A stretch of DNA of 64,000 nt from Prevotella sp. UBA2725 (GCA_002353825.1 DEKJ01000039.1:1-64000); one strand, 5' to 3'. Counted from the stretch's first letter, positions 36,974 to 47,695 are shown. Made by a program: numbers and translations. Notes: generated from the sequence alone by a model not told the origin.

Positions 36974-37177
36974 ATTGAATGCAAACTCATCGGTATCTGG
37001 ACTCTGCACAACAACACACCAGACACGAACACGAACTACGGCGACTATGCCATCACCATAGACAAACTGGAAGAGCTCACCGGCATCGACTTCTTCTGCA
37101 ATCTGCCGGACGCAATAGAAAACAAGGTAGAGGCTCAGCTGGATCTAAGCTATTGGGACATCAGCAAGAGCAACTGA
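36974..37177 (+). pseudogene. C-terminal remnant of a DNA/RNA non-specific endonuclease
   Basis: About 65 codons (IGIWTLHNN, then GDYAITIDKLEELTGIDFFC, then LPDAIENKVEAQLDLSYW) match the last part of NUC-type DNA/RNA non-specific endonucleases in Bacteroidales. The N-terminal two thirds, including the catalytic DRGH region, are missing. A promoter-like TACCTTTG (36959-36966) lies directly upstream, so the fragment may still be transcribed. The rest of the gap 36791-36973 shows an ATGTTA/TAACAT inverted pair (about 36932-36951) and nothing else I can name. Confidence 0.6.
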
Positions 37178-37192
37178 CCCTAACTACATAGT

Positions 37193-38791
37193 TTATTGTT
37201 GGTGGCCGCCCATTGTGGCGGCCCCTATCATTTTTACCTGTTTTTCAAACTCATCACGCTTCCCGATCGCTCCATTGCGCACCTTCGCCCGATAGTTGTA
37301 GATGGTGTTGACCGAATAGTGGAGACATTCGGCTATCTTCGTGCTGTCGTCCATACCTAAGCGAATGAGCGCGAAGACACGGAGAGGGGTTGTCAGACGG
37401 GAAGGATCAGCAAGCACAAACTGGGCATCGGGACGCAGCAGCGCATTGATTTGTTCGACAAAAGAAGGAAATAGATTGAGAAAGACCTCGTCGAAGTGTT
37501 GATAGAGTGCCTCCATATCCTTACTTTTCATGCCAGCCGTGCGCGTCAGTTCCAACACCTTGTCATACTGATGGTTCTTGACCATCTTATTGACCGACAA
37601 GCGCAGTTTGTCGAGCTTGTCAATATAGAGCGAGCAAGTCGTAAGGAATCGGCCGATATAAGCTTCTTTCACGCGGCTGCTCTCATCGAGCTGTCGGTTA
37701 GCATCGGCGAGACGCTTACGTTGCTTCATCATATAAGCTAAGGAGATGATAAGCACGACCGACAGCATGCTGACGAGGATGACAAGCATGATGAGCTGCC
37801 GGTTGTTGCGGGCTTCTTTCTGCTGGAAAATAGAATCGATGTTGCGCAGTATCGGTGATATCTGCCAACTGCGTGTGCGGGCTCCGAAGTAGTTGGCAAA
37901 CTGCCAGGCGTAGTCAATATAGCGGTGGGAGCGATCGATGTCGCCACTCTTGTCGAGCTTATCAGCAAGACTCCAGAGAGATGCCTGGTTGGTCACGGCA
38001 TTACGGATATCAGCTATAGCCGACTCTGTGAGCCAGTAGAGCGCCTCATTTTCACGCCCCATTCCCTCTAACTCCACATAGCGGAAATAAGCCACAATGG
38101 CATATACGTGACTGCCTTTAGGAGCAAGCTGCAGACGAAGATCATTGTACTGGAGGGCATGGGCGAAATCTTTGTGGCTGGAGCATTGTATCTCTCGTTT
38201 CATCAGCACAGCCTCACTCGACGCCGGATAGACAGCATACATCGAGTCGCGATAGCTGTCAGCTATGCCAAAGAACTGTTTGCGGAGACGCTTGTCGCTC
38301 GTATACGAAGCCATCTCGCCGTAAACGTGATTCAAGGCATAGTAGTAGTTTTGCCGGCCTGTCTTGTCCAGTTCCTTCCGGTTCACCTCACGGAGCATTG
38401 TCAAGGCTTCCGGGTAATAGCCCGCGACAGAGAACTGGGTAGCTTTGAGAGCCCGACATGACTGTGCGAAAGCTGTATGGCCTATTGCCTCACTAAGTGC
38501 AATACAGCGGTCAAGATAAACGAGAGCTGAGTCGGTCTGGAAGGCTACATAGCTTTCATAGAGCTGGTAACTAATCCTGAGCCGTTGCTGCTTACTGCTT
38601 GCGTTATGTAGCAGCACTTTCTTCTTGCGCAGGCTCTGCTCATGGGCTGCAATATATTTAGTGCTTTGCGCCAAAGCCTCATCGAGAAGGTGGTATTGTT
38701 GCGACAAGTCATAGGCTGAGACAGGAGAGGCTGCCGTCAAAAGAAAGGTGACGAAGAAGAGAAGTAGATATATGATTTTGTTCTTATTCAT
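37193..38791 (-). CDS. DUF6377-type membrane transcriptional regulator of locus 3
   Basis: A 532-aa regulator. The start is the ATG at 38791 (MNKNKIIYLLLFF), which opens a signal sequence. The periplasmic part (about 25-305) is made of TPR-like helices (SALVYLDRCIALSEAIGHTAF). One membrane helix (QLIMLVILVSMLSVVLIISLAYMM) follows at about 320-343. The cytoplasmic C-terminus ends in a helix-turn-helix (DDSTKIAECLHYSVNTIYNYRAKVRN). Proteins of this type lie next to SusC/D genes and are thought to sense a ligand outside and bind DNA inside. It is divergent from the locus 3 susC, sharing a 270-nt gap, which points to control of that locus. Confidence 0.8.
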   Translation of the reverse strand: MNKNKIIYLLLFFVTFLLTAASPVSAYDLSQQYHLLDEALAQSTKYIAAHEQSLRKKKVLLHNASSKQQRLRISYQLYESYVAFQTDSALVYLDRCIALSEAIGHTAFAQSCRALKATQFSVAGYYPEALTMLREVNRKELDKTGRQNYYYALNHVYGEMASYTSDKRLRKQFFGIADSYRDSMYAVYPASSEAVLMKREIQCSSHKDFAHALQYNDLRLQLAPKGSHVYAIVAYFRYVELEGMGRENEALYWLTESAIADIRNAVTNQASLWSLADKLDKSGDIDRSHRYIDYAWQFANYFGARTRSWQISPILRNIDSIFQQKEARNNRQLIMLVILVSMLSVVLIISLAYMMKQRKRLADANRQLDESSRVKEAYIGRFLTTCSLYIDKLDKLRLSVNKMVKNHQYDKVLELTRTAGMKSKDMEALYQHFDEVFLNLFPSFVEQINALLRPDAQFVLADPSRLTTPLRVFALIRLGMDDSTKIAECLHYSVNTIYNYRAKVRNGAIGKRDEFEKQVKMIGAATMGGHQQ

Positions 38792-38995
38792 ATTGGATTG
38801 TTTTCTATTGGTTGCAAAGATACGAAAAATAACATTAACTTCGGACCTTTTGCTTTTTTTCAAACAATCAGGCCAACTCTTTTCACTTTAAAAACTACCA
38901 CCAAATCAAATAATGAGGATAATAGCAAACTATTGATAATAAGATAATTGAATGATTATCGTCTCCTTTTTCTACCACTTTTTGCACACTAAGGC

Positions 38996-39026
38996 TTTCA
39001 TTGTATCGTATTTCTTCTTATCTTTG
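38996..39026 (+). promoter_or_regulatory. promoter of locus 3
   Basis: TTTC (38996-38999), 19 nt, then TATCTTTG (39019-39026). The expected start is near 39033, about 30 nt before the susC ATG. The AT-rich stretch 38864-38995 between the divergent genes may hold operator sites; I see no clear repeat. Confidence 0.55.
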
Positions 39027-39061
39027 CGAAAAATTAAGAACATTCCTTAAAACTAAAAATT

Positions 39062-42039
39062 ATGATGGAAAAACTAACAAGAACCTCAGCAGTTGGTTGG
39101 TTACTGACCATGCTCTTCATGGTTTTGCTCGCTACCCCATCGTTTGCCCAGACAGGCAAAGTGACGGGAACGGTGGTCGATGCTGACAATCAACCCATCA
39201 TTGGTGCCTCTGTCGTTGCTTCCGGCGGACATGCGGGCACAGTAACCGATCTCAATGGTCATTTCTCCTTGAATGTAAAGCCGGGCACGACTTTGCAGAT
39301 CACGTATGTGGGCTTCAAGTCCGTAACAGTAAAGGCTGGCTCCTCGATGCAGGTTGTGATGCAGGAAGAGAACAACACGCTCAACGAGGTCGTCGCCATC
39401 GGTTACGGCTCCGTGAAGCGTAAGGATGTGACGACGGCCGTCTCTATGGTCTCTGCCGAAGATCTCAGCACGCGCCCGATCGTCTCCGCCGTTCAGGGTA
39501 TGGAAGGTAAGGCTGCCGGACTGCAAGTGTCTCAGGCCAGTGGCACCCCGGGTGCCACACCTACAATCCGTGTGCGTGGTACGACCTCTCTCAATGGCAG
39601 GCCCCCCTCTTCGTCGTCGACGGTGTGCCAATGACCGACATCTCTTATCTGGAGGCCAACGACATCGACAACATGCAGGTGCTCAAGGATGCCTCCTCAG
39701 CAGCCATCTATGGTTCACGCGCAGCCAATGGTGTGATTATCATCAACACCAAGCAAGGCAAGAAAGGCGTGGCAAAGGTCTCGCTCAATGCCCACTACGC
39801 TTTCAATAAGGTGCGCGACAACCAGAAGTCGCTCAACGCTGCAGAGTATAAGGATCTGATGGATGAGATTGGACTCATCAAACTGCCCGACGGACTCACC
39901 GACCAGACCAACTGGAAAGATGAGGTCTACCGCACGGGCGGCGTGCAGGACTATCAGTTGCAGGTGACCAACGGCAACGACCGCCTGCGCTACATGATCT
40001 CAGGTGGCTACACGGGAGAGACTGGTGTCATCATCACCTCCAGCTTCAAGCGTTACAACGGGCGTGTGGCTCTCGACAACGACATCAAGCCATGGCTCAA
40101 CCTCAGCACGAATATCAACTATGCCGACTATACTTATAAAGGTACAGGCATTATCAGTGGTACGGGTGCCAACCGTGGCGGCGTGGTGCCGGCCATCGTA
40201 GCTACTCCGACTTATGCGCCTATCTGGGATCCCGACAACCCCAACCAGTACTACACCACTTTCTATGGTGCCAACATCGACTCGCCACTGGAGAGTCTCG
40301 CACGCACGAAGGACAACAAGAGCAACAATGCACGCCTCATCGCTACAGGCAAAGCTACAGTGAAGTTCACGAAGGAACTTAACTGGACTTCTTCCTTCAC
40401 CCTCGACCGTACACAGACTACGACCACCAACTTCCTCGACCCTGTCTCGACCCACGACGGCCGTGACACGAAAGGTGAGGGTTCGGACAACCGCTACACC
40501 AACCAGTTGCTCATCTGGGATAATGTGGTCAACTGGAAGCACCATTTCGGCAAGCATGGCCTCGACGCCATGGCCGGCTCTTCCTGGACCAAGAGCGACT
40601 GGAAACACAGCTATATCGACGGTTACGACTATGCCGACGACAAGATCAAGACCCTCAACGGTGCCAACCGCATCTCGTGGACCGGCACAGGATCAGAAGA
40701 GTCGCAGTGGGCTATCATGTCTTACTTCGCCCGTCTGCAATACAATTGGAACGATACCTATATGCTCACGGGTAACATCCGTGCCGATGGCAGCTCGAAG
40801 CTTGCTCCCGGCCATCGTTGGGGCTGGTTCCCATCGTTCTCCGCTGCCTGGCGTATCTCCAACGAACCGTTCATGAAGAATGTCTCCTGGATCAATGACC
40901 TCAAGCTCCGTGGCGGATGGGGTGAGACCGGTAACCAGAGCGGATTGGGCGACTATGGCTACCTCGCTCAGTACAGCATCAACCGCGTGCAGTGGTTCGG
41001 TGAGGGCTACGACGTCAACGCCGTTCCTACGCGTACCCAGTCGACACTCAGCAATCCGGAGCTGACGTGGGAGTCGACCCATCAGGTTGACTTGGGCTTT
41101 GACCTCACAGTGCTCGACAACCGCCTCACGTTCTATGCCGACTACTATTACAAGCGCACGAAGAACATGCTCATGCATATCACGCTTCCTGCTGGCTCTG
41201 CTGCTGCCCGTAGCCTGACCTACAACGGCGGTGAGATGGAGAACAAAGGCTTTGAGTTCACTGTCAGCTCAAAGAACTTCGTTGGCGCGTTCAAGTGGAA
41301 CACCGACTTCAATATCTCCTTCAACCGCAATAAACTGAAGAGTCTGAAGTTTGTGCCTATCCAGTGGGCAGCAGGCACTTCCGAGGTTGTGGCTGAATAT
41401 GTGGTGCGCAATGTCCCCGGCCGTCCACTCGGCAGCTTTTATGGTTATGTGGCTGAAGGCGTGGACCCAGAGACAGGTGACATGATCTACAAGGATGTGA
41501 ACGGCGATGGCATCATCTCTGCCTCCGACCGTACGTATATCGGTGACCCTAACCCCGACTTCACCTATGGCTTGACCAACACGTTCTCTTATAAAGGCTT
41601 CGACTTGAGTATCCTCATCCAAGGTACCTATGGCAACGATGTCTACAATGTCTCACGCATGGAGACCGAAGGTATGTACGACGGCCGCAACCAGTCGACC
41701 CGCGTGCTGCGCCGCTGGCAGATTCCTGGTCAGATAACGGATGTACCGCGCGTGAACTGGAACATCAAGAACTCATCTTATTTCGTTGAGGACGGCAGTT
41801 ATCTGCGCGTCAAGGACGTATCGCTCTCTTACAACGTACCCTTCAAGCTTATCAGCCGTATCGGTCTGACAAAGCTTCAGCCTTATGTCTCTGCCACAAA
41901 CCTTCTTACGTTCACGAAATACAAAGGCCGTGACCCGGAGGTCAACCAGTATGGTGACAGTGGTGCCGTACAAGGTCTTGACTGAGGTACTTATCCTTCC
42001 AGCCGCTCCTTCGTCTTGGGTGTGAAAGTAGAGTTCTAA
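39062..42039 (+). pseudogene. SusC-like transporter gene with frameshift and premature stop (locus 3)
   Basis: Restored, this would be a normal 992-aa SusC: signal peptide, regulatory beta domain (GKVTGTVVDADNQPIIGASV), NEVVAIGYGSVKRK, plug and barrel. Lesion 1: in the run of six C at 39602-39607 the frame breaks inside the plug; one extra C restores [17 protein letters not shown], the same length as NGSDPLYVVDG in locus 1. Lesion 2: TGA at 41983-41985 stands where related proteins have Trp (GLD-stop-GTYPSSRSF), removing the last 18 residues and the terminal Phe needed for barrel insertion. All other genes of the locus are intact. Either lesion alone could be an error or a switch; two together suggest real decay. 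Confidence 0.85.
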
Positions 42040-42086
42040 TGATAAAACGGACTTTTCTTAAAGGATCATTATTAAAACGTACAACT

Positions 42087-43601
42087 ATGAAAACGAAATA
42101 TTTCTTTTTATTTGCCGTACTCCTGACGACGATGGCCGGATGCTCGCTCGACTACGACCCCATCTCCACTCCATCAGAGATTACGGAAGGCAAGCTTACA
42201 GATACTACGAAAGCCGTACTAGCAGACCGTGATGCTGCTGTCTCGCAGCGCAAAGCCATCTATGAGCTGCTGCGCAACCGTCAGGAGCACATGCACCTCG
42301 ACTATGTGCTGCTTGGCGACTGCCACTCTGATAACGCTTATGTAGGCACAGTGGGCGCCGAGGTCGTACCTTACGAGACCAACACCATCGATGCCAGTAA
42401 CCCCGATATGGCGCGCGACTGGAGCCGTTATCTCGAAGACATTGCCAAAGCCAACGTGCTTATCAATGGTGTGGACCAGCTCGTAAGCGAAGGCAAAGTG
42501 ACGGCTGCCGAAGGTCATCAGTGGAAAGCCGAAGGCGAGATCTTCCGTGCACTCGACATGTTCCGCATGACTCGTATCTGGGGCTCTCTGCCTATGGTAA
42601 CAACCATTCCGAGAACCATCACATCGGAGAATATCGACTCCGTATACCCTTCCTATTTCCCGCCAAGAGCTACGACGGAGGAGTGCTACAAACAGATTAT
42701 CAGTGACCTCACAGATGCTGAGCAGTATGCGCCCGACTTTGATAATGCCGATCGTACTCTTCTCTCGAAGACCGTGGCTCAGGCGCTGCTTTGCAAGGTC
42801 TATGCCGAGAAAGCCGTGCAGGACTACGACAAGGTCATCAGCTATGCCGAGAAGATACGTGCCACACCGGGATTAGCTCTCGAACCAGACTTCGCTACGC
42901 TGTGGGGCTGGGATGACGCGAAGAAAGACTGCGTGAAGCGTAACACTTCAGAGGGCATCCTTGAAGTACACTGGTATTCAGGTGCAGGCAACTGGGAGTC
43001 GTGGATGTTCGGCCGCTGCCTGGAGAATTACGACCAGTCGTTCTCATGGGCTAAGTGGGCAACTCCCTCGCGCGACCTCATCAACGATTTCAACAACGAG
43101 GGCGATACCGTACGCCGCAATCAGACAATCGTCTACTATTCGTGCGGATGGTCCAACTACTACCCTTCCGACCATTATCCGTTCATGTATAAATTGCGCT
43201 CGGGTTATAACAATGAGTACATCATCCGCTTGGCCGATATTATCCTGCTTGAGGCCGAGGCATACGCTTACAAGGGCGATCTCGCTAACAGTGCAAAGCT
43301 CGTCAACATGATCCGTGAGCGCGCTAAGCTGAAGGATCTCGATGCCTCGAAGACAAGTTCGAAGGATGCTATGGTCGACGCTGTGCTGCATGAGCGCCGC
43401 CTTGAGCTTGCTCTCGAAGGTCAGCGCTGGTTCGACCTCGTGCGCAACGGCAAGGTGGAGAGCGTGATGAACGATCTCAACAGCCGCGATTCCGGACGTC
43501 TGCCGCTTGCCAAGGCTTACAATGCCAACTCTTATCTGATGCCTATCCCGCAGACAGCACTCGACGAGAACGAGAACCTCACCCAGAATCCGGGATATTA
43601 A
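42087..43601 (+). CDS. SusD-like lipoprotein (locus 3)
   Basis: A 504-aa surface lipoprotein. The start is the ATG at 42087 (MKTKYFFLFAVLLTTMAGCS), since the longer frame begins within the end of susC. The lipobox Cys is in TMAGCSLDYDP. Family marks are KAEGEIFRALDMFRMTRIWGSLPM and VLHERRLELALEGQRWFDLVRNG, ending in ENLTQNPGY. It is intact although its SusC partner gene is broken. It could still bind glycan on the surface, or work with another SusC. Confidence 0.9.
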   Translation: MKTKYFFLFAVLLTTMAGCSLDYDPISTPSEITEGKLTDTTKAVLADRDAAVSQRKAIYELLRNRQEHMHLDYVLLGDCHSDNAYVGTVGAEVVPYETNTIDASNPDMARDWSRYLEDIAKANVLINGVDQLVSEGKVTAAEGHQWKAEGEIFRALDMFRMTRIWGSLPMVTTIPRTITSENIDSVYPSYFPPRATTEECYKQIISDLTDAEQYAPDFDNADRTLLSKTVAQALLCKVYAEKAVQDYDKVISYAEKIRATPGLALEPDFATLWGWDDAKKDCVKRNTSEGILEVHWYSGAGNWESWMFGRCLENYDQSFSWAKWATPSRDLINDFNNEGDTVRRNQTIVYYSCGWSNYYPSDHYPFMYKLRSGYNNEYIIRLADIILLEAEAYAYKGDLANSAKLVNMIRERAKLKDLDASKTSSKDAMVDAVLHERRLELALEGQRWFDLVRNGKVESVMNDLNSRDSGRLPLAKAYNANSYLMPIPQTALDENENLTQNPGY

Positions 43602-43614
43602 TAAACAAAACGCA

Positions 43615-45150
43615 ATGAAATCGAATTATATGATAGTAGATATAATAGCCTCAGCCTTGGCTGCGTTGCTCATGGCTTGCGGCAGTTCGTCGGAGAGTGG
43701 CGGGGATACACCAAACCCCACACCTGATACGCCTTCGGTAAGTAAGGTGGTGGCTTCGCTGCTCACGTCGACTGCCAACAAAGCTTATGACCTCAAAGGC
43801 GACACAGCTGAGATCACGAAAGGCTCCACAATGGCTACCACCGTGCTGCAGCTCGACGCCACGAAGACCTATCAGACGATGGACGGCTTCGGCTTTGCGC
43901 TCACCTATTCTTCGTGCTATAACCTGATGAAGATGAGTGCTGCCGACCGAGAGGCCTTTCTGAAGAAGACTTACAGCACGACGGATGGCTACGGTGTGAG
44001 CTATGCACGTATCTCCATTGGCTGCAACGACTTCTCAAGCACGGAATATTCTTTGTGCGATACGAAAGGCCCCGACGGCAATCTTCTTCAGAACTTTGCC
44101 TTGCAGAGCGATGAGAAGAACTATGTCATCCCCGTCATCAAGGAGATTCTCACCATCAATCCGAACCTGAAGATCATTGCTTCGCCGTGGACCTGTCCGC
44201 AGTGGATGAAGGTGGATGACATCACGACGAAAGGTCCTCACAATGCGTGGACGGACGGGCATCTCAACCCCGACTACTATGAGACCTATGCCGACTATTT
44301 CGTGAAGTTCGTACAGGCGATGAAAGCCGAGGGCATCTCCATCTATGCCGTGACGCCGCAGAATGAGCCGTTGAACCATGCCAACTGCGCATCGCTGTAC
44401 ATGCCATGGCAAGAGGAGGCACCGTTCGTCAAAGCCTTGGCTGCCGACTTCGAGAAGAACAACATCAAGACGAAGATCTATGTCTTCGACCACAACTACA
44501 ACTACGACAACGTCAGTGACCAGAATGATTATCCTATCAAGGTCTACAATGCGCTCGGCAGTAGTTTTGATGGCTCAGAGCTCGTCGTGGGCGCTGCTTA
44601 CCACGACTACGGAGGCAGCAACACAGAGCTCGACGACATCCATCAGCAGGCTCCTACGAAGGATCTCATCTTCTCAGAGACCTCTATCGGCACTTGGAAT
44701 GACGGGCGCAACCTCTCCACGCGCCTCGTTGCCGACATGAAGAGCGTGCTTCTCGGTACCGTGAACCGCTATTGCAAGGCGGTGCTCGTGTGGAACCTTA
44801 TGCTCGACGACAAGCTCGGACCGAACCTCGACGGTGGTTGTCAGACGTGCTATGGCGCTGTGGACATCAGCAACAGCTACAAGACGATCTCCCGTAACTC
44901 TCATTATTATATTATCACGCACGCTGCTGAAGCTGTAGAGACCGGTGCCCAGCGTATCGGCACCAGCCGCGATCCGCGGCTCACAGGCATCACCCACGCC
45001 GAGTTCCTTAACCCCGACGGTACCTATGGCTTGCTTCTGCTCAACGAAGGCACGGAAGACCAGACGATGACCGTCAGCGACGGGAGCCAGCACTTCAAAG
45101 TGACAGTGCCAGCCTCGGGTGTGGTATCGTGTAAATGGAAGAAACTTTGA
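43615..45150 (+). CDS. GH30 (subfamily 3-like) lipoprotein, likely beta-1,6-glucanase
   Basis: A 511-aa retaining glycosidase anchored as a lipoprotein: the hydrophobic start ends at LLMACGSSSES. The GH30 core has DGFGFALTYSSCYNL, then ASPWTCPQWMK, the acid/base Glu251 in TPQNEPLNHANC, and the nucleophile Glu355 in FSETSIGTW, with VLVWNLMLD following. A C-terminal beta-sandwich ends the protein. The sequence style is that of subfamily 3, which contains endo-beta-1,6-glucanases such as that of the Bacteroides thetaiotaomicron beta-1,6-glucan locus. Unlike the locus 1 enzymes, it is probably surface-exposed. Subfamily and substrate are inference from motifs and gene order. Confidence 0.8.
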   Translation: MKSNYMIVDIIASALAALLMACGSSSESGGDTPNPTPDTPSVSKVVASLLTSTANKAYDLKGDTAEITKGSTMATTVLQLDATKTYQTMDGFGFALTYSSCYNLMKMSAADREAFLKKTYSTTDGYGVSYARISIGCNDFSSTEYSLCDTKGPDGNLLQNFALQSDEKNYVIPVIKEILTINPNLKIIASPWTCPQWMKVDDITTKGPHNAWTDGHLNPDYYETYADYFVKFVQAMKAEGISIYAVTPQNEPLNHANCASLYMPWQEEAPFVKALAADFEKNNIKTKIYVFDHNYNYDNVSDQNDYPIKVYNALGSSFDGSELVVGAAYHDYGGSNTELDDIHQQAPTKDLIFSETSIGTWNDGRNLSTRLVADMKSVLLGTVNRYCKAVLVWNLMLDDKLGPNLDGGCQTCYGAVDISNSYKTISRNSHYYIITHAAEAVETGAQRIGTSRDPRLTGITHAEFLNPDGTYGLLLLNEGTEDQTMTVSDGSQHFKVTVPASGVVSCKWKKL

Positions 45151-45171
45151 ATAATAATTAATTGACTGATT

Positions 45172-46557
45172 ATGAAAACATTCAAGATATTCTGCATGGC
45201 GCTGTTGGCTGTCCTGAGCCTCTCCGCTTGCAACAACGATGATGATCCGTTGCCACGCGGTGACGGCAAGCCAGTCATCACGACCCAAGATGTGCCCACG
45301 TCGGCACTCTTCGGCGACAGCCTCACGTTCACCGTCAACTGTAAAGATGAGGGAGGAATAGCACTCTCCACCCTGAAAGCTTATCTCTATTTCGACGACG
45401 AGGTCGTAGGGCAGACCACGCTGCGCACGAAGACGGAGGGCGATTATACGGCAAAGGTCTACGTACCGTTCCTCAAGGAGATCCCTGATGGCACCGCAAA
45501 GCTGAAGCTCGTGCTCCAGAACATTGACTTCACAACGACGGAGCAGGACTTCGATATCAATGTGTCGAGGCCGAAATATGCCTATATCAACTTCGTTTCC
45601 GGCGACAAGACGTATCAGATGACGCCCGATGCCTCCAATCCATATCTCTTCTCCACAACTGTGGAGTCGGCAACGAACCTGTTATCCGGCTATTTCTCTG
45701 CACCGGCACAGGGTACGAGCGGCAACGTGATCACCTTTGGAGAAGGGACAGATGGATGCACGCAAGGTGTGACGACGCCCTTGTCTTTCGTCAGTACAAC
45801 AATTGGCAAGATCAAAGTAACATTCAACACGCTCACCTATGAGTATGGCCCAGTGCTTGATCCTGATGCGCCGCCTACCGAGATAACAATCGACAAGAAC
45901 AACCTCTATTATGTCGGCGGACTTATTCAGGGCATGAAATATAAGTTCACGGACAGTGCTATTGATGGAGCCGACTGGTACTATGATCCCGACTTCTTCA
46001 CGAAGAACAGTGATGGCTCATTCACTTTCAATGCCGTCACGGGCATGTACACGATAGCCGCAAGCTACGACTATAATTGTTTCCGTATCTGGGCAATGAA
46101 TGGTGCTAACCCGGCTTCGCTCAACGATGACGGCACGGGTGCTGTGTGGATCATTGGCGCATGCACCTTCAATAAACCTGCATTTTTACCGTTCTATCAG
46201 AACAACATTAACTGGTGGACTGGTGTTCAGTATGATGTATGCATGGCTCAAGTGAAGAATAAAGTGTACCAGGTCACTATGACCGTTGACAAGCAGTTGT
46301 ACCATGATCCGACAACGATCAACTTCAAGTTCTTCGGCCAGGCAGGCTGGGGCACAGAGTTCAAGGGCTCAGGCAGTGACCACTGCATCACCTCTACGAG
46401 TGATGTCTTCAAGGTCGGTACCGGTTCTGATGGTCACGACGACGGCAATATCTATGTGCCGAGTGACGTGACGCTCACTTCTGGAGACACATGGGTGCTA
46501 ACACTCGACCTGACGAAGGGCGTCGCTCATGGCGTGCTCTCTGCCGTGAAGAAATGA
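45172..46557 (+). CDS. surface glycan-binding lipoprotein (locus 3)
   Basis: A 461-aa lipoprotein with Cys in SLSACNNDDDP, a typical surface signal. The N-terminal half is Ig-like (SLTFTVNCKDEGGIALSTLKAY). The C-terminal part holds aromatic patches (DGADWYYDPDF, NINWWTGVQYD, GQAGWGTEF) suited to sugar stacking. Layout and position after the GH30 gene match the binding proteins of Sus-like loci. It resembles the locus 1 lipoprotein at 3294-4751 in overall plan. No enzymatic motif. Confidence 0.7.
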   Translation: MKTFKIFCMALLAVLSLSACNNDDDPLPRGDGKPVITTQDVPTSALFGDSLTFTVNCKDEGGIALSTLKAYLYFDDEVVGQTTLRTKTEGDYTAKVYVPFLKEIPDGTAKLKLVLQNIDFTTTEQDFDINVSRPKYAYINFVSGDKTYQMTPDASNPYLFSTTVESATNLLSGYFSAPAQGTSGNVITFGEGTDGCTQGVTTPLSFVSTTIGKIKVTFNTLTYEYGPVLDPDAPPTEITIDKNNLYYVGGLIQGMKYKFTDSAIDGADWYYDPDFFTKNSDGSFTFNAVTGMYTIAASYDYNCFRIWAMNGANPASLNDDGTGAVWIIGACTFNKPAFLPFYQNNINWWTGVQYDVCMAQVKNKVYQVTMTVDKQLYHDPTTINFKFFGQAGWGTEFKGSGSDHCITSTSDVFKVGTGSDGHDDGNIYVPSDVTLTSGDTWVLTLDLTKGVAHGVLSAVKK

Positions 46558-46600
46558 CCAAGGTCTCAGACAAAATGGAAATTTGAAGTAATCTCATACA

Positions 46601-47695
46601 ATGATGAAAAGAAAGATTTGTTTCTTAACATTATTGCTGTTGGCGCTGATGGGCGTACTGCCCATCTCCGCTCAGCAACAAAAAAAGAATGTGTTGGTTC
46701 CGCGGTGGACAGAAGCTAAGGCCAACGCCTGGTATGCGCCATTGCCATGGATGTCGGGGTGCGACTATATCCCTGCCACGGCTATCAACCAGATTGAGAT
46801 GTGGAGCAAGGACACCTATGACCACAAGCAGATTGACAAGGAATTGGGCTGGGCCGAGGAGCTCGGCTTCAAGACCATGCGAGTCTTCCTTAGCAGTGTA
46901 GTATATGCCCATGACCCACAGGGACTAAAAGACCGCATGAATGACTTTCTTACGATCTGTGACCGACATGGCATTCGCCCGCTCTTCGTCTTCTTCGATG
47001 ACTGCTGGAATGCCGAGTCGAGCTACGGTAAGCAGCCGGCACCAAAGCCGGGTGTCCACAACTCTGGTTGGGTACGCGACCCGTCAATGAGTCTGCGCAA
47101 AGACACGGTGACACTCTATCGGAACCTCAGCAAATATGTGAAGGATATCCTCACGACTTTCGGCAACGATAAGCGCGTGCTGATGTGGGATCTTTACAAC
47201 GAACCAGGAAACAGCGACCAGAAGACGGCATCTCTGCCTTTGTTGCGTAAAGTGTTCGAATGGGCCCGCTCAGTCAACCCCTCACAACCGTTGACCGCCG
47301 GTGTCTGGAACCTCAGCAAGGATTTTGCGCCGCTCAATGCTTTTCAGTTGGAGCATTCTGATGTCATTTCCTATCACAATTATGACCCGGCATATAAGCA
47401 CAGCGAGGAAATAAAATATCTAGCCGCTCTTAACCGTCCGCTCGTCTGCACAGAATATATGGCGCGTAGAAACGGCAGCTTTTTCTCGTCCGTCATGCCA
47501 TTGCTAAAAGCCAACAAGGTCGTTGCTATCAACTGGGGATTCGTTTCCGGCAAGACTAATACTATCTTTGCCTGGGGCACCCCTATTCCCGATGGCCATG
47601 AGCCCGAGCTTTGGTTCCATGACATCTACCGTCAGAACAAGACTCCGTTTGATCCTGAAGAGATTAAGCTTATCAAGAAACTCAACGGAAAATAA
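46601..47695 (+). CDS. clan GH-A glycosidase, GH5-like
   Basis: A 364-aa secreted enzyme with a signal peptide ending at LPISAQ and a compact TIM barrel. Likely acid/base Glu201 in LYNEPGN and nucleophile Glu285 in VCTEYMAR; FVFFDDCWNAESS and SYHNY are further clan A marks. Such proteins are often labelled cellulase-family or 1,4-beta-xylanase in Bacteroidetes, but activity cannot be read from the sequence. As the last gene of locus 3 it would act on fragments made by the GH30. A second ATG at 46604 is equally possible as start. Confidence 0.75.
   Translation: MMKRKICFLTLLLLALMGVLPISAQQQKKNVLVPRWTEAKANAWYAPLPWMSGCDYIPATAINQIEMWSKDTYDHKQIDKELGWAEELGFKTMRVFLSSVVYAHDPQGLKDRMNDFLTICDRHGIRPLFVFFDDCWNAESSYGKQPAPKPGVHNSGWVRDPSMSLRKDTVTLYRNLSKYVKDILTTFGNDKRVLMWDLYNEPGNSDQKTASLPLLRKVFEWARSVNPSQPLTAGVWNLSKDFAPLNAFQLEHSDVISYHNYDPAYKHSEEIKYLAALNRPLVCTEYMARRNGSFFSSVMPLLKANKVVAINWGFVSGKTNTIFAWGTPIPDGHEPELWFHDIYRQNKTPFDPEEIKLIKKLNGK

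Noticed and set aside
36979..37191. 70-aa ORF overlapping the nuclease remnant
   Set aside because: His/Arg-rich shadow frame; the frame with real similarity is the one described at 36974-37177.
39602..39660. Programmed ribosomal frameshifting in susC
   Set aside because: No slippery heptamer with downstream structure is evident, SusC genes are not known to use it, and the gene has a second inactivating stop.
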